Made by a program: the position numbers and the translations under genes
From: Candidatus Izimoplasma sp. ZiA1
Lineage (GTDB): Bacteria; Bacillota_I; Bacilli_A; Izemoplasmatales; Izemoplasmataceae
Length of the DNA stretch: 42,936 bases
NCBI GenBank assembly: GCA_002285055.1
Contig: NQYJ01000013.1
Location: 21,288 to 64,223 of the forward strand
Direction: 5' to 3'
Part shown: one piece after another, positions 27,262 through 35,216 of the stretch
Layout of the letters: every line of letters begins with the position of its first letter
Position numbering within the stretch: position 1 is the first letter of the stretch
The notes under the pieces: generated by a model
Databases searched by the model: none
The model's input: only the letters and a program-made list of their open reading frames with translations
Told to the model about the DNA's origin: nothing

Positions 27262-27362
27262 AATTGTCAACTCCTTACCTAAACATTTTAACATATCTAA
27301 ATTATAAAGGAACTTTTCTTGTGAGGAAAGCACCAAATATGCTATATTCTGTATTCTTTTTG

Positions 27363-27380
27363 GTCATTGTGATATGGCTC
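27363..27380 (-). repeat. rlmH-end att site, copy E (degenerate)
   Basis: On the - strand GAGCCATATCACAATGAC would encode E-P-Y-H-N. It matches copy A at 14 of 18 positions. The last Lys codon and stop are lost, so this is the weakest copy. It is supported by a 12-bp inverted repeat set 14 nt inside it. Confidence 0.6.
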
Positions 27381-27394
27381 AACCCATCATTTTT

Positions 27395-27406
27395 AATTGC
27401 AACTTA
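27395..27406 (+). repeat. Terminal inverted repeat, cassette 4 left end
   Basis: AATTGCAACTTA is the perfect reverse complement of TAAGTTGCAATT at 32559-32570. It begins 14 nt after the GGCTC of att copy E. Confidence 0.65.
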
Positions 27407-27499
27407 ATATGAATGGATTATCATTCCTACTGTATTAAATTAAGTACGAGTATTATCCTCTTGAATCTTATTTGTATTCATTGTTAATTATTGATATAC

Positions 27500-29065
27500 T
27501 CATTCTAAGATTTTGACACCAGTTTTTGTTAGTTTTAATAAAGTAGAGCTATTTACATTTTCTAAACACGAGATAAATAACAGTTTTCTAGCTCTACTAA
27601 ACGCGACGTACCCTATTCGAGAACTATCAAGTGTACAGAGTTCTCTTTTAGATTTATCTGTTTCAATCCATTTAAGTAATTCTTTCTCAGTTTTTGCTAC
27701 GACTAAGACCGCATCCGAGGCAAGTCCTTTAGCTTTGTGTATAGTAGAGATTATCTGCTCAAATTTTTTGCCTTCTTTTCTCGGGAGACTCTCAAATACC
27801 TGCTCTGACTTATTTACAATGTCTTGGGCATTATAAAGAAAACTATGAATCACTCTATTTTCAGTCTCTTGAAGGCTAATTATATGTTCTTTTAAGTAAC
27901 TAGTTATACTAGTTTTACTTTCATTTTTATGTAAGCTATCAGCCACTTTAATCATAATTTTTTCACAATAAAACTTTGTAATTCCATTCACACTTAAGAA
28001 ATCATAGATATTTAGTTTTAAATAACTATGTATTAATAGGTTCATTATGTCCTTATAACCATAAAACGATTTAGATTTATTCTTCTCTCCTAGCACCTCA
28101 AAGTCATATTTAGTAGATAAACTTCCTAGAGTAGCATTTTCTCTAGATAGTAAAAACAAAGTACTGATAGCTTCTAAATTTTGATCCAATAACTCAACAT
28201 TAACACTCTCTATGTAACTTATAAAAGATTTATACGATTTTTCAACATCTATCTCATTGCAAAAAATCACTTCAATATCAAGATTTTTGTGTTTACTCAC
28301 AGATGTCTGGGATACTGAACTATGGAAATTATTTAAGAAATCAGTTATTTTTTGTGTAGATCTCCAGTTATCTGTATTCTTCTTCACATCATAAGTTCGT
28401 GTTTTATGTATATTTAAATTAATAGGTAAATTTTTAAATGATTGTTGATGGCTCGTAAAAGACATTATGTATTGCTCTGGGTCACCAACTAAATAGAACT
28501 TAGTTTTCTTGTGAACTCTAATCCTTTCAAACACATTGTTTAAGTTGGCTGTCACATCTTGAAACTCATCAATAAATACGTGTGATATTAGTTCCGAAAT
28601 ATTAGAAGAGCATTCCTTATCTTGAGTAATTAGATTACTCGTTGTAATCATATCGTCAATAAAGATTCTTCCCTTCAACCTATTTTTTCTCTTAAAAGAG
28701 TTAATTAAGTTTCTTTTTTTCGTTGTGTCCTTTTCATTTTTAATAAAAGAAATTTCATCGACTCTACTTTGTATTAATTCAACTACATCACTAGAACTAC
28801 ATACAACAAACTTTGCATAAGGTTTAATAATAAATCTATATAAGAATCCATGTATAGTGGAAATGTGCAGATTATCTGGAACATATCCTAAATCTTTCTC
28901 AACCTTAGATATTATTTCATCACTGACAGAGTTTGTAAAACTTACAACGCAAATATATTTATGTGGTGACATTTCATTCCTAACAACTGATACAACTTCT
29001 TCAATTAGACTATGTGTTTTCCCTGATCCAGCTGCAGCAATAACAAGTTTATTCTTCACGCTCAT
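27500..29065 (-). CDS. gajB: GajB-like UvrD/Rep superfamily 1 helicase
   Basis: A 521-residue SF1 helicase. Motif I is AAAGSGKTH (10-18), motif II VFIDEFQD, motif III GDPEQYI, motif V HKAKGLASDAV and motif VI VAFSRARKL. It is shorter than UvrD, which is typical of GajB. In Gabija, GajB partners the GajA nuclease, senses DNA ends exposed during phage replication and helps trigger cleavage. The gene starts inside gajA (17-bp overlap), the standard Gabija arrangement. The assignment rests on gene pairing, sizes and motifs; other OLD-helicase pairs exist, so type should be confirmed by alignment. Confidence 0.82.
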   Translation of the reverse strand: MSVKNKLVIAAAGSGKTHSLIEEVVSVVRNEMSPHKYICVVSFTNSVSDEIISKVEKDLGYVPDNLHISTIHGFLYRFIIKPYAKFVVCSSSDVVELIQSRVDEISFIKNEKDTTKKRNLINSFKRKNRLKGRIFIDDMITTSNLITQDKECSSNISELISHVFIDEFQDVTANLNNVFERIRVHKKTKFYLVGDPEQYIMSFTSHQQSFKNLPINLNIHKTRTYDVKKNTDNWRSTQKITDFLNNFHSSVSQTSVSKHKNLDIEVIFCNEIDVEKSYKSFISYIESVNVELLDQNLEAISTLFLLSRENATLGSLSTKYDFEVLGEKNKSKSFYGYKDIMNLLIHSYLKLNIYDFLSVNGITKFYCEKIMIKVADSLHKNESKTSITSYLKEHIISLQETENRVIHSFLYNAQDIVNKSEQVFESLPRKEGKKFEQIISTIHKAKGLASDAVLVVAKTEKELLKWIETDKSKRELCTLDSSRIGYVAFSRARKLLFISCLENVNSSTLLKLTKTGVKILE

Positions 29066-30872
29066 ACCCTAACACCTTAAATCCATCAACTATATATTTT
29101 GGTATAACAAAGCTTCCTATTTCTTGCTCTTCATTTATTAAATAATGAATGTTCATAGCAAAATCAGCTTTGTACTTCTCAATTAGTTCAAACCACTCTT
29201 TAACAGTTGAACTAAAAGTGATTTTCTTAGCTAAACTAGGTCGAGTATTTGAAAGTGCTTTATAAATGATACTCTCCTTAAAAGTTTCATTAGTGAGTTT
29301 CTTTAAATTGTCTTCAATAAGTGATTTTTCAAAAGTGTACTCATTATAAAAAACTTTTATAGTTTTTGACTCATATTTGTTTTTAAGATTTTTTGATCTA
29401 TCTTCAAACTTAGTGTCTTTATCTCCATCAGTTAAAACAACTGTCTTTTTAAAGAAGCCATTACTGAATACTTCAAGAAAATGTTTGAAAGCCACTCCAT
29501 TCACATTGATCAGTTCAATGTTCTCCTTGTACAATGTTGAATCGAAAAGAATCTCAAAAAAAGTTTTAATAAGTATTTGCTCAGAAATACCTTCCACTAG
29601 TATATTTTTCTTACTAAAAATCATTTTAGCTTTTGTAGCATCGAAGTACTTTTGTAAAAACTTGATATTTTCATCTTTAATATTATCAAATATATACTCA
29701 GAGATAACTTCCTCTTTATCATTCTCAAATATCACAACTATATCATTCAAGTCTACAGTTGAAGATATATGAGATGAGTGAGTAGATAAAATAAGTTGTC
29801 TATTCCTAAAATACTTCTTATCTTCTTGATTAATCATACTAATATGAATCTCTTTTGCAAAATTATTCTGCAAATTGGGATGAAGATGTGATTCTGGTTC
29901 TTCTATAACAAATAATTTAAAAAAATCTTTTGAATCACTTATCTGCGATAGAATAAGCGAGACAAATAATATATTATTACTACCTAACCCATTATTCACA
30001 ATAGGAATTGAATCATCATCATAAACTAAACTAATTTTTTGTAGCAAATAATCTAATTCTGGTGATGAAAGTTTAAAGTTTATACCTGTTTTTTTATTAC
30101 TTATCTTGTCGAACCAAGATTGTAAATCTTTTTTAATATCAGAAAGCTCTTTTTGAGAACTTATTTCAGTATCAATTTCTCCTAAAAGTTCATTTACCTT
30201 GGGTATTTCTCCTATTCTTTTTGATAGAAACTTATAGAGTGTTTTGTACTTCCCTTCAGATAACTCTCTAGTTGCATTTCTGAGAGCATCTAGATATACA
30301 TACTCAAGTCTATCAAAATACTCCCACAAGGGTTTTTCATTCCTTGAATTACCACCATAGATTTTATACTCAAAGTCTGATATTGGAAACTTAGTTAACC
30401 TTAAAGAATAATCCATCTCTGGTTTAATTGACTCAATATGATTTTGTCTATATTGGTTTATCCACTTACTTGTCAATGAGTTCTTAGGTTTAAATACATA
30501 CTCTAATACTGCACTGGTATGCTTTTTATCAACAAAACAGTTCTGAAATATTATTTTATGCTCAACATCCTTTATATCATTAAAATTGATTTTTATGCTG
30601 ATTTCAGGAAAAACTATATCTTCAACTTTTTTAGTTAAATCATTAACTTTCCTATAAAAATCATCAATAGTTTTATTATTAAAATCAGAAATTTCGAGTC
30701 TTCTATTAATATTACTAAGACTCTCTCCAAGTACAAGTGAGATAGAATACAATAGATTTGTCTTTCCCACATTGTTCTCTCCAACAATCAACGAAAAAGG
30801 TTTAAGATCTATAGAAAATCCCTTTTCCCCAAAATTTCTAAAATTTTTCACGTTTACATTAGAAATATACAT
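29049..30872 (-). CDS. gajA: GajA-like OLD family ATPase-TOPRIM nuclease
   Basis: This gene encodes 607 residues from the ATG at 30872, which follows AAAGGAGGA. The in-frame ATG at 30896 lies before that box. An ABC-type ATPase fold is shown by Walker A GENNVGKTN (31-39), Walker B FVIEEPESHLHP (about 322) and the His switch STHSSH (about 362). The C-terminal TOPRIM nuclease has the glutamates of LVEGISE (about 423) and LTDGDKD (about 479) that bind metal in OLD nucleases. GajA cuts DNA when nucleotide pools fall during infection. It is followed with overlap by the helicase gajB. A 230-nt gap with its own promoter and a leader hairpin separates it from the 428-residue gene upstream. Confidence 0.85.
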   Translation of the reverse strand: MYISNVNVKNFRNFGEKGFSIDLKPFSLIVGENNVGKTNLLYSISLVLGESLSNINRRLEISDFNNKTIDDFYRKVNDLTKKVEDIVFPEISIKINFNDIKDVEHKIIFQNCFVDKKHTSAVLEYVFKPKNSLTSKWINQYRQNHIESIKPEMDYSLRLTKFPISDFEYKIYGGNSRNEKPLWEYFDRLEYVYLDALRNATRELSEGKYKTLYKFLSKRIGEIPKVNELLGEIDTEISSQKELSDIKKDLQSWFDKISNKKTGINFKLSSPELDYLLQKISLVYDDDSIPIVNNGLGSNNILFVSLILSQISDSKDFFKLFVIEEPESHLHPNLQNNFAKEIHISMINQEDKKYFRNRQLILSTHSSHISSTVDLNDIVVIFENDKEEVISEYIFDNIKDENIKFLQKYFDATKAKMIFSKKNILVEGISEQILIKTFFEILFDSTLYKENIELINVNGVAFKHFLEVFSNGFFKKTVVLTDGDKDTKFEDRSKNLKNKYESKTIKVFYNEYTFEKSLIEDNLKKLTNETFKESIIYKALSNTRPSLAKKITFSSTVKEWFELIEKYKADFAMNIHYLINEEQEIGSFVIPKYIVDGFKVLGYEREE

Positions 30873-30886
30873 AAAATCCTCCTTTA

Positions 30887-30912
30887 TAAAAAACATATCT
30901 TTGAAAGATATG
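30887..30912 (-). terminator. Terminator-like hairpin in the gajA leader
   Basis: CATATCTTT-N-AAAGATATG (30894-30912) is followed on the - strand by six T, then the AAAGGAGGA ribosome site of gajA. It has the form of an intrinsic terminator placed inside the leader, so it may attenuate gajA-gajB expression. Confidence 0.6.
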
Positions 30913-30931
30913 CTTCTCCCCTTCTAAGTTT

Positions 30932-30952
30932 ATTATAGTAAATAAGTTTACT
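30932..30952 (-). promoter_or_regulatory. Probable gajA promoter with palindrome
   Basis: TATAAT on the - strand (30932-30937) lies just downstream of the inverted repeat AGTAAA-N4-TTTACT (30937-30952), which fills the spacer. A weak TTAAAC lies 16 bp upstream of the -10. The palindrome is a candidate operator. Confidence 0.4.
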
Positions 30953-31102
30953 TGTTTAATTATTTTTTCAACAGTGACAAAAGCCTTCACCTTATGAAAA
31001 GAACTCTAATTTGGATACTTTCACAAGAAAATGTAGTACGCATAATCTCTATGATAAGTACTGTCTGTCATTAATTTTTAACTTTTCATATATATATAAT
31101 AT

Positions 31103-32389
31103 TTAATAATCGTAATATGACCTCATTTCCCTTTCATATTCTTGATGTACTGAAATTTGAGAATCAACTCCATCTAAAAAGGATATCATCTCTTGAAACA
31201 AATCTCTAAAATTATTTATATCATTAATAAATTCCGTTTGAAAATACATATTTAAATTTTTGTCACACGGATATCTAAAAATGTCAGACTTATTATCAAA
31301 ATCGTGTAAAACTTGGATATATTTGTCAAATGATATTAAATCCGTATCATCACTACCTTCATTATGTCTTTTAACCTCATCTCTCATAGTATTCCATAAT
31401 CCTAGAATACTATGTTTTTTCTTTTTGAAAATCTTTAAAGGTGGTTTATCTAAATTATCGTGTCTAGAGTATATTAATCCTTTCAGACTTAATTCAATAC
31501 AATTTCTATACAAATAAAGAATTGGGAACACAATGTCTTGAATGTCAAAAACATCTGACTCAAGTAAATACTTTGATGCTTCTCCATACCCATTAATATA
31601 AGGAAAGAAATCGTTTCTACTAAATTGATAGCCAACTACACTATAAATATGTGTACTTGAACCCTGAACTAGAAAATTTCTTTCACACTTTACTGTGTAT
31701 CCCTCAACCTTAATATCTTGATCATACACCTCGGTAAATATAATTCCATATGCTCTATTCACTGAATGAAATATCTTTTGAAGATCCAGCCAAGTTTGTT
31801 CAGTAAATGGTAAAGCTCCTTCCATACTGAAGGGATACCTAAAGAAATCAGAATCTGTATCAATACCCTCAATACTATCTATATAATCTCGCACCCAAGT
31901 AACATTAATATTTTCATTCAAATTTGAGTCATATAAACCAATTTCTTTAGCACAGACTTTTAAACTATGACGTGCATATTTAAAAGTATCTTTTAAATAA
32001 TCCTCATCTAAATTTAACTTAATTATCTTATGCTTAAGAAGTAACTCTAGTGAATGTCTATATAAGTATAATACCGGAAATATCCAAGTATCTAAGTCAC
32101 CATTATTATTGTAAATGTGCAAATTTACCATAAGACTGTTCGCAGTAAAGAGAAAACTTTTTGACATCTCAAGAAACGACTCCTGAAGATTCTCATTTTT
32201 CATCTTTACCAGGTTTTTAGATTCTCTACTATATCTATAAAAATCAAAACCCTCTCTTACCCACTTATAATCTGTATCAATACTAAAAGGTTTACGACTC
32301 TTCATTCTAACTTCTTTTTCTTTGACCTGTTCTTTCCATATTGCTTCAATTTTCGAATCCAATTCTGTAAAATATTCATCTATTGTCAT
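31103..32389 (-). CDS. Unknown 428-residue protein with internal duplication
   Basis: First gene of the Gabija-like cassette; the start follows AGGAG. The protein contains two similar helical units. Unit 1 has FPVLYLYRHSLELLLKHKI (about 108-126), a later RHSLK, and ends SDFFRYPFS. Unit 2 has FPILYLYRNCIELSLKGLI (about 285-303), a later KHSIL, and ends SDIFRYPCD. The R-x3-E-L plus downstream His pattern in a helical domain is reminiscent of HEPN-type RNases, but the canonical Rx4-6H motif is not clear. Gabija normally has only two genes, so this may be an accessory sensor or effector, or an independent single-gene defence. No family can be named with confidence. Confidence 0.7.
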   Translation of the reverse strand: MTIDEYFTELDSKIEAIWKEQVKEKEVRMKSRKPFSIDTDYKWVREGFDFYRYSRESKNLVKMKNENLQESFLEMSKSFLFTANSLMVNLHIYNNNGDLDTWIFPVLYLYRHSLELLLKHKIIKLNLDEDYLKDTFKYARHSLKVCAKEIGLYDSNLNENINVTWVRDYIDSIEGIDTDSDFFRYPFSMEGALPFTEQTWLDLQKIFHSVNRAYGIIFTEVYDQDIKVEGYTVKCERNFLVQGSSTHIYSVVGYQFSRNDFFPYINGYGEASKYLLESDVFDIQDIVFPILYLYRNCIELSLKGLIYSRHDNLDKPPLKIFKKKKHSILGLWNTMRDEVKRHNEGSDDTDLISFDKYIQVLHDFDNKSDIFRYPCDKNLNMYFQTEFINDINNFRDLFQEMISFLDGVDSQISVHQEYEREMRSYYDY

Positions 32390-32407
32390 TTCAGATTTCT
32401 CCTAAAT

Positions 32408-32432
32408 AAAACAGCCCTCATTTGAGGACTGT
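32408..32432 (-). terminator. Terminator-like hairpin in cassette 4 leader
   Basis: On the - strand ACAGTCCTC-AAAT-GAGGGCTGT (32411-32432) is followed by TTTATTT and then the ribosome site of the 428-residue gene. It sits between promoter and start codon. Confidence 0.55.
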
Positions 32433-32460
32433 ATATTTTTCCCCAACGGTTATTAATTAT

Positions 32461-32503
32461 ATTATACTACTGACTTGATATAAAGTATAGGTCATATATG
32501 GTC
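32461..32503 (-). promoter_or_regulatory. Cassette 4 promoter with shared CATATATG palindrome
   Basis: TATAAT on the - strand (32461-32466) has no good -35 box. Instead the near-palindrome GGTCATATATGGTC (32490-32503) lies 23 nt upstream of it. The same 14-mer with one change lies 22 nt upstream of the Thoeris cassette -10 box. It may be bound by an activator or cassette regulator. Confidence 0.5.
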
Positions 32504-32520
32504 TAATTTAGTGAAAAGAC

Positions 32521-32545
32521 AAAAAGCCCAAAAGGTCTTTGTTAT
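32521..32545 (-). terminator. Terminator next to att copy D
   Basis: The stem AAAGCCC/GGTCTTT (32524-32540) has an A-run to the left. Its - strand sequence CATAACAAAGACCTTTTGGG matches the terminators beside copies B and F. The terminator stops transcripts from the cassette on the right. Confidence 0.65.
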
Positions 32546-32558
32546 GATGTTTATATCA

Positions 32559-32570
32559 TAAGTTGCAATT
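32559..32570 (-). repeat. Terminal inverted repeat, cassette 4 right end
   Basis: TAAGTTGCAATT pairs perfectly with AATTGCAACTTA at 27395-27406. It abuts and slightly overlaps att copy D. Confidence 0.65.
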
Positions 32571-32586
32571 ACTTGTGGTACGGCTC
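32569..32586 (-). repeat. rlmH-end att site, copy D
   Basis: On the - strand GAGCCGTACCACAAGTAA encodes E-P-Y-H-K-stop, preceded by an Asn codon as in rlmH itself. It matches copy A at 16 of 18 positions, and both changes are synonymous. Confidence 0.8.
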
Positions 32587-32649
32587 GTTATTTCGTTTAC
32601 CATTGACAAAATATTAATCAATACTGATTAAATAACAAAGACCGAATAA

Positions 32650-33030
32650 TGAACTGTGTCAAGTAAAATGGACATGTAAATAAGAACTTTGAATAGAACT
32701 GGTATCGATATTCTATCGGCGTCAGTTCTTTTTTATTCCATTTTGGTCTTCCTGTTGATCCTTTTCCTCTGTTATTTGGAAAACATCCATGTTCTCTCCA
32801 TTGATCTTTCCATCTTTTACTTGTGTTGAACTTCTGATATGATACTTCATTGCTATTTTATCTGTTGATTCAGAACCGTTTAAATAATCTTCAACTACTT
32901 TCTCCTTGAACTCATCTGAATACTTGTTACTCTTTCTCATTTCTTTCCTCCTTATTGTATACAAAAAGACTATAATAAATTTATTCTATCATAGTCTCTT
33001 TTTTACTGTCCGTTTTTATTGTAACACTTT
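32650..33030 (-). mobile_element. Internally deleted IS3-family element
   Basis: About 380 bp. The ends are imperfect inverted repeats: the left reads TGAACTGTGTCAAGTAAAAT then GGACA, and the right (- strand) reads GTGTTACAATAAAAACGGAC. Inside, the beginning of an OrfA-type transposase is joined to a segment resembling the end of OrfB (LTPIEYRYQF). The catalytic DDE region is missing, so the element cannot move itself. No clear target duplication is visible. Confidence 0.65.
32680..32940 (-). pseudogene. Transposase OrfA fragment, frameshifted and truncated
   Basis: The ATG at 32940 follows AAGGAGG. The first 45 residues (MRKSNKYSDEFKEKVVEDYL, then a helix-turn-helix ending SSTQV) are typical IS3 OrfA. 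A one-base loss in an A-run then shifts the frame; in the restored frame the reading continues K-R-W-K-D-Q-W-R-E-H-G, G-R-P-K and the OrfB-like ending L-T-P-I-E-Y-R. Both the shift and the internal deletion make it non-functional. Confidence 0.75.
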
Positions 33031-33043
33031 ATAAATCGATTTT

Positions 33044-33061
33044 TTACTTATGATAAGGTTC
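33044..33061 (-). repeat. rlmH-end att site, copy C
   Basis: On the - strand GAACCTTATCATAAGTAA encodes E-P-Y-H-K-stop preceded by Asp. It differs from copy A at five positions, every one of them synonymous in the rlmH frame. Confidence 0.75.
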
Positions 33062-33119
33062 GTCGATACATTTATCGTTGATTAAATTATTATTAAATTT
33101 CAATTATTATAATCAGTCT

Positions 33120-34580
33120 TTAGTATTTTTCAATTATTGATGATCTTTTAATAAAATTTATCAAGTCATTAACTACGCTTATTGCATAATCATCGAGGGA
33201 ACTTACTTTAGATAACTCATTGAATTTGCTTATAAAACGTGGATTTTCACACAAATCCGGATAATAATCCTGAGTATTTAATATAATATCTTGATATAGT
33301 TTATTTGATATATATCCTGTAAAAGGTAATGGTATTACTTTGATACCCAGTTCAATACATATATCAAACTCCTTTTGCATTCCATCAGAAAAAACAATTT
33401 CATCTCTCTTAACTTTATTACCAAACATAAAAACAGCAACTCCAACATTCTTTAACATTGAATATCTATATCTCTTCCAAAGTTCTTGCCTTTCTTTTTC
33501 GTCATCTATATTTTGAGGAAATGGGCGCATTTTAATTACATCGTCAATACTTTTCTTTTTTTGAAATACATATTCTAATCCCGCATTAATTACTGAACTT
33601 CCTATTCCTAGTCCAAACCCTGAAGTTATTTGATTATCAGAGTTAACTAATTTCCAGGACAAGTCATATGAAAATTTCTCAACTTCAGTTTGAGTAAATG
33701 GTGCGTATGTGTTTGCTGCTCCAGAAATAAATATTCTATTATATTTTACTCTTTGGTTTATACGGAGAAGTATATCATTGAGTTCTTCAAATTCATCTAT
33801 CAATAGAACTTTTATACTATATCGTTTCAAGTCTGCTATCTTTAACTTTTGCTTTATTGTTTCATATTCAAAGTCTTTTCCAATATGCTCGCAATCACTA
33901 ACATTTACTCTTTTCATGATACAGTAATGTTTTCTTGCGTCTTCTCCCATCAACATCTTAATACGACCCAAGAGGTATTTTAAATTTGGATCATCGAAAC
34001 TAAACCCTATGAACAGAAAGGTTTTTTTTATAAGTGCTGACTGAAATAATAACGAAAAATCCTTCCATTTAACCGAATATGTTTCATAATCATCTTTAAC
34101 TAAAACCGCATTTTCTGGTGAACCAATATCCCCATGCATTTTATACACAGTTTTATCAATTCTAGGATATTTTCTAGCCAAATCAGCTGTACTTCTTTTT
34201 GCTTCAACATTAAATCCATCATTTTTAAAAGTGTCTTCTAATAGAGTGTCATAATTAGAGGTCCAATATTCATCGATTTCCATTTCAGATAGTAAATTAT
34301 GAGTTTTGTTAGATACAACATCTCTTGTAAACTCCTTAATTAGTTTTTTATTTAGAAGTTCTCGGCTGTCGTTTTCATTCTTATGAAATTGTGCTAACTC
34401 AATCAAATCATCTTCTTCATCTATATCAAGACCAATTTCATCAGCAATTTCTGTAAGGAGTTCCTTCCAGTTTACATAACCGGAACCAATAGAAATTCCT
34501 GCACCTATAAAAAGTGAAGCCTCATCGTTCATTATGAACTCACTATAATTCTTAATAAATGCTTTAACTTGCTTATCCAT
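33120..34580 (-). CDS. thsA: ThsA, SIR2-SLOG NADase effector of Thoeris
   Basis: A 486-residue protein close in size to Bacillus cereus ThsA (476). Residues 1-275 form a SIR2 domain: F-I-G-A-G-I-S at 24-30, catalytic N109 in TSNYD, catalytic H149 in YKMHGD, and G-F-S-F-D-D near 197. The Asn and His lie only three residues from the N112/H152 pair known in B. cereus ThsA. Residues 280-486 form a SLOG domain (IFISGAA, GFGLGIGSSV) that in Thoeris binds the cyclic ADP-ribose signal made by ThsB. Binding switches on NAD degradation and stops the infected cell. Last gene of the operon, 4 nt after thsB2. Confidence 0.9.
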   Translation of the reverse strand: MDKQVKAFIKNYSEFIMNDEASLFIGAGISIGSGYVNWKELLTEIADEIGLDIDEEDDLIELAQFHKNENDSRELLNKKLIKEFTRDVVSNKTHNLLSEMEIDEYWTSNYDTLLEDTFKNDGFNVEAKRSTADLARKYPRIDKTVYKMHGDIGSPENAVLVKDDYETYSVKWKDFSLLFQSALIKKTFLFIGFSFDDPNLKYLLGRIKMLMGEDARKHYCIMKRVNVSDCEHIGKDFEYETIKQKLKIADLKRYSIKVLLIDEFEELNDILLRINQRVKYNRIFISGAANTYAPFTQTEVEKFSYDLSWKLVNSDNQITSGFGLGIGSSVINAGLEYVFQKKKSIDDVIKMRPFPQNIDDEKERQELWKRYRYSMLKNVGVAVFMFGNKVKRDEIVFSDGMQKEFDICIELGIKVIPLPFTGYISNKLYQDIILNTQDYYPDLCENPRFISKFNELSKVSSLDDYAISVVNDLINFIKRSSIIEKY

Positions 34581-34584
34581 AGTT

Positions 34585-35208
34585 TTACATCCTTTTTACT
34601 ATATTGTAATTATTAGAATCGTTTCTCTTTTCAAGCGCAATATCTATATAATATTTTGGATTAGACTTGAAATCATTGTATGGTACTAAACTAATATAGC
34701 TATCATATTCTGAATCATAGTAACCTTCACATGGATTTTTTTTCGAAGTTTTTTTGACGTTCATCATATTCATTCTGACTAGATTATCAAACCCATTAAT
34801 CGATTGTGATGTATGTTCGCTATTACAATCATTACACAGTTTTGTAGAAGTATACATAAGTTGGGATTTTGCTTCGTCTGTGTATATAGCTACAACTCCA
34901 TTCAACGTATTTCCTTTTCTCTCATATAGCGAATATCTCAACTCATCATACAACCAATCGTCATACAAGCCAGAAATCCAATTCTTTTTGTAATTTATCG
35001 CTTTTGGAGTGATTATTACTATTGTTATTGATGTGTCCCTAAGTTTCTCATACAAGTACTCTTGAATACTTTCCTCTGACATGTTTGATCTGTCTACACT
35101 TTCAGATTTATCAATAATAAGATCCTTCTTTTTTAATTCTTCTATAATTTCATCTTTTAAATCAATACCATCTTCGAATCTAAAAGAAACAAATGCTTTT
35201 GTTTTCAT
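34585..35208 (-). CDS. thsB: ThsB-like TIR protein (second copy)
   Basis: A 207-residue protein with a TIR-like fold of the MTH538/ThsB type. It has KAFVSFRFED at the N-terminus, T-I-V-I-I-T-P-K-A near 64, and a W85-L-Y-D-E89-L segment in which E89 is the likely catalytic Glu. It is clearly diverged from the first copy: a longer loop before the Trp, Phe for Tyr in the first strand, and a C-N-D-C pair near residue 124. Thoeris operons often carry several ThsB proteins that recognise different phage proteins; these two probably do the same. It begins 8 nt after thsB1. Confidence 0.85.
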   Translation of the reverse strand: MKTKAFVSFRFEDGIDLKDEIIEELKKKDLIIDKSESVDRSNMSEESIQEYLYEKLRDTSITIVIITPKAINYKKNWISGLYDDWLYDELRYSLYERKGNTLNGVVAIYTDEAKSQLMYTSTKLCNDCNSEHTSQSINGFDNLVRMNMMNVKKTSKKNPCEGYYDSEYDSYISLVPYNDFKSNPKYYIDIALEKRNDSNNYNIVKRM

Positions 35209-35216
35209 ATTCTAAT

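Larger units (their letters stand above)
26792..27362. mobile_element. Cassette 5: single-gene cassette between att F and E
   Basis: This segment is bounded by two rlmH-end repeats and carries one small gene of unknown function. The sequences just left of copies E and F share an ATTCTGTAT...TTCT block, which suggests related cassette ends. Confidence 0.5.
27363..32570. mobile_element. Cassette 4: Gabija-like cassette between att E and D
   Basis: A 5.2-kb segment bounded by rlmH-end repeats and by a perfect 12-bp terminal inverted repeat (27395-27406 and 32559-32570). It carries three - strand genes: a 428-residue unknown protein, GajA-like and GajB-like. No recombinase inside. Confidence 0.65.
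32569..33061. mobile_element. Cassette 3: remnant between att D and C with IS inside
   Basis: Apart from a deleted insertion sequence, only about 70 bp separate these two att repeats. The segment is either an emptied cassette or two att sites brought together by deletion. Confidence 0.45.

Noticed and set aside
31045..31066. Possible seventh att copy containing TATGATAAG in the gap between the 428-residue gene and gajA
   Set aside because: Only about nine bases match and the E-P-Y-H-K coding pattern is lost; no inverted repeat partner was found, so the two genes are kept in one cassette.
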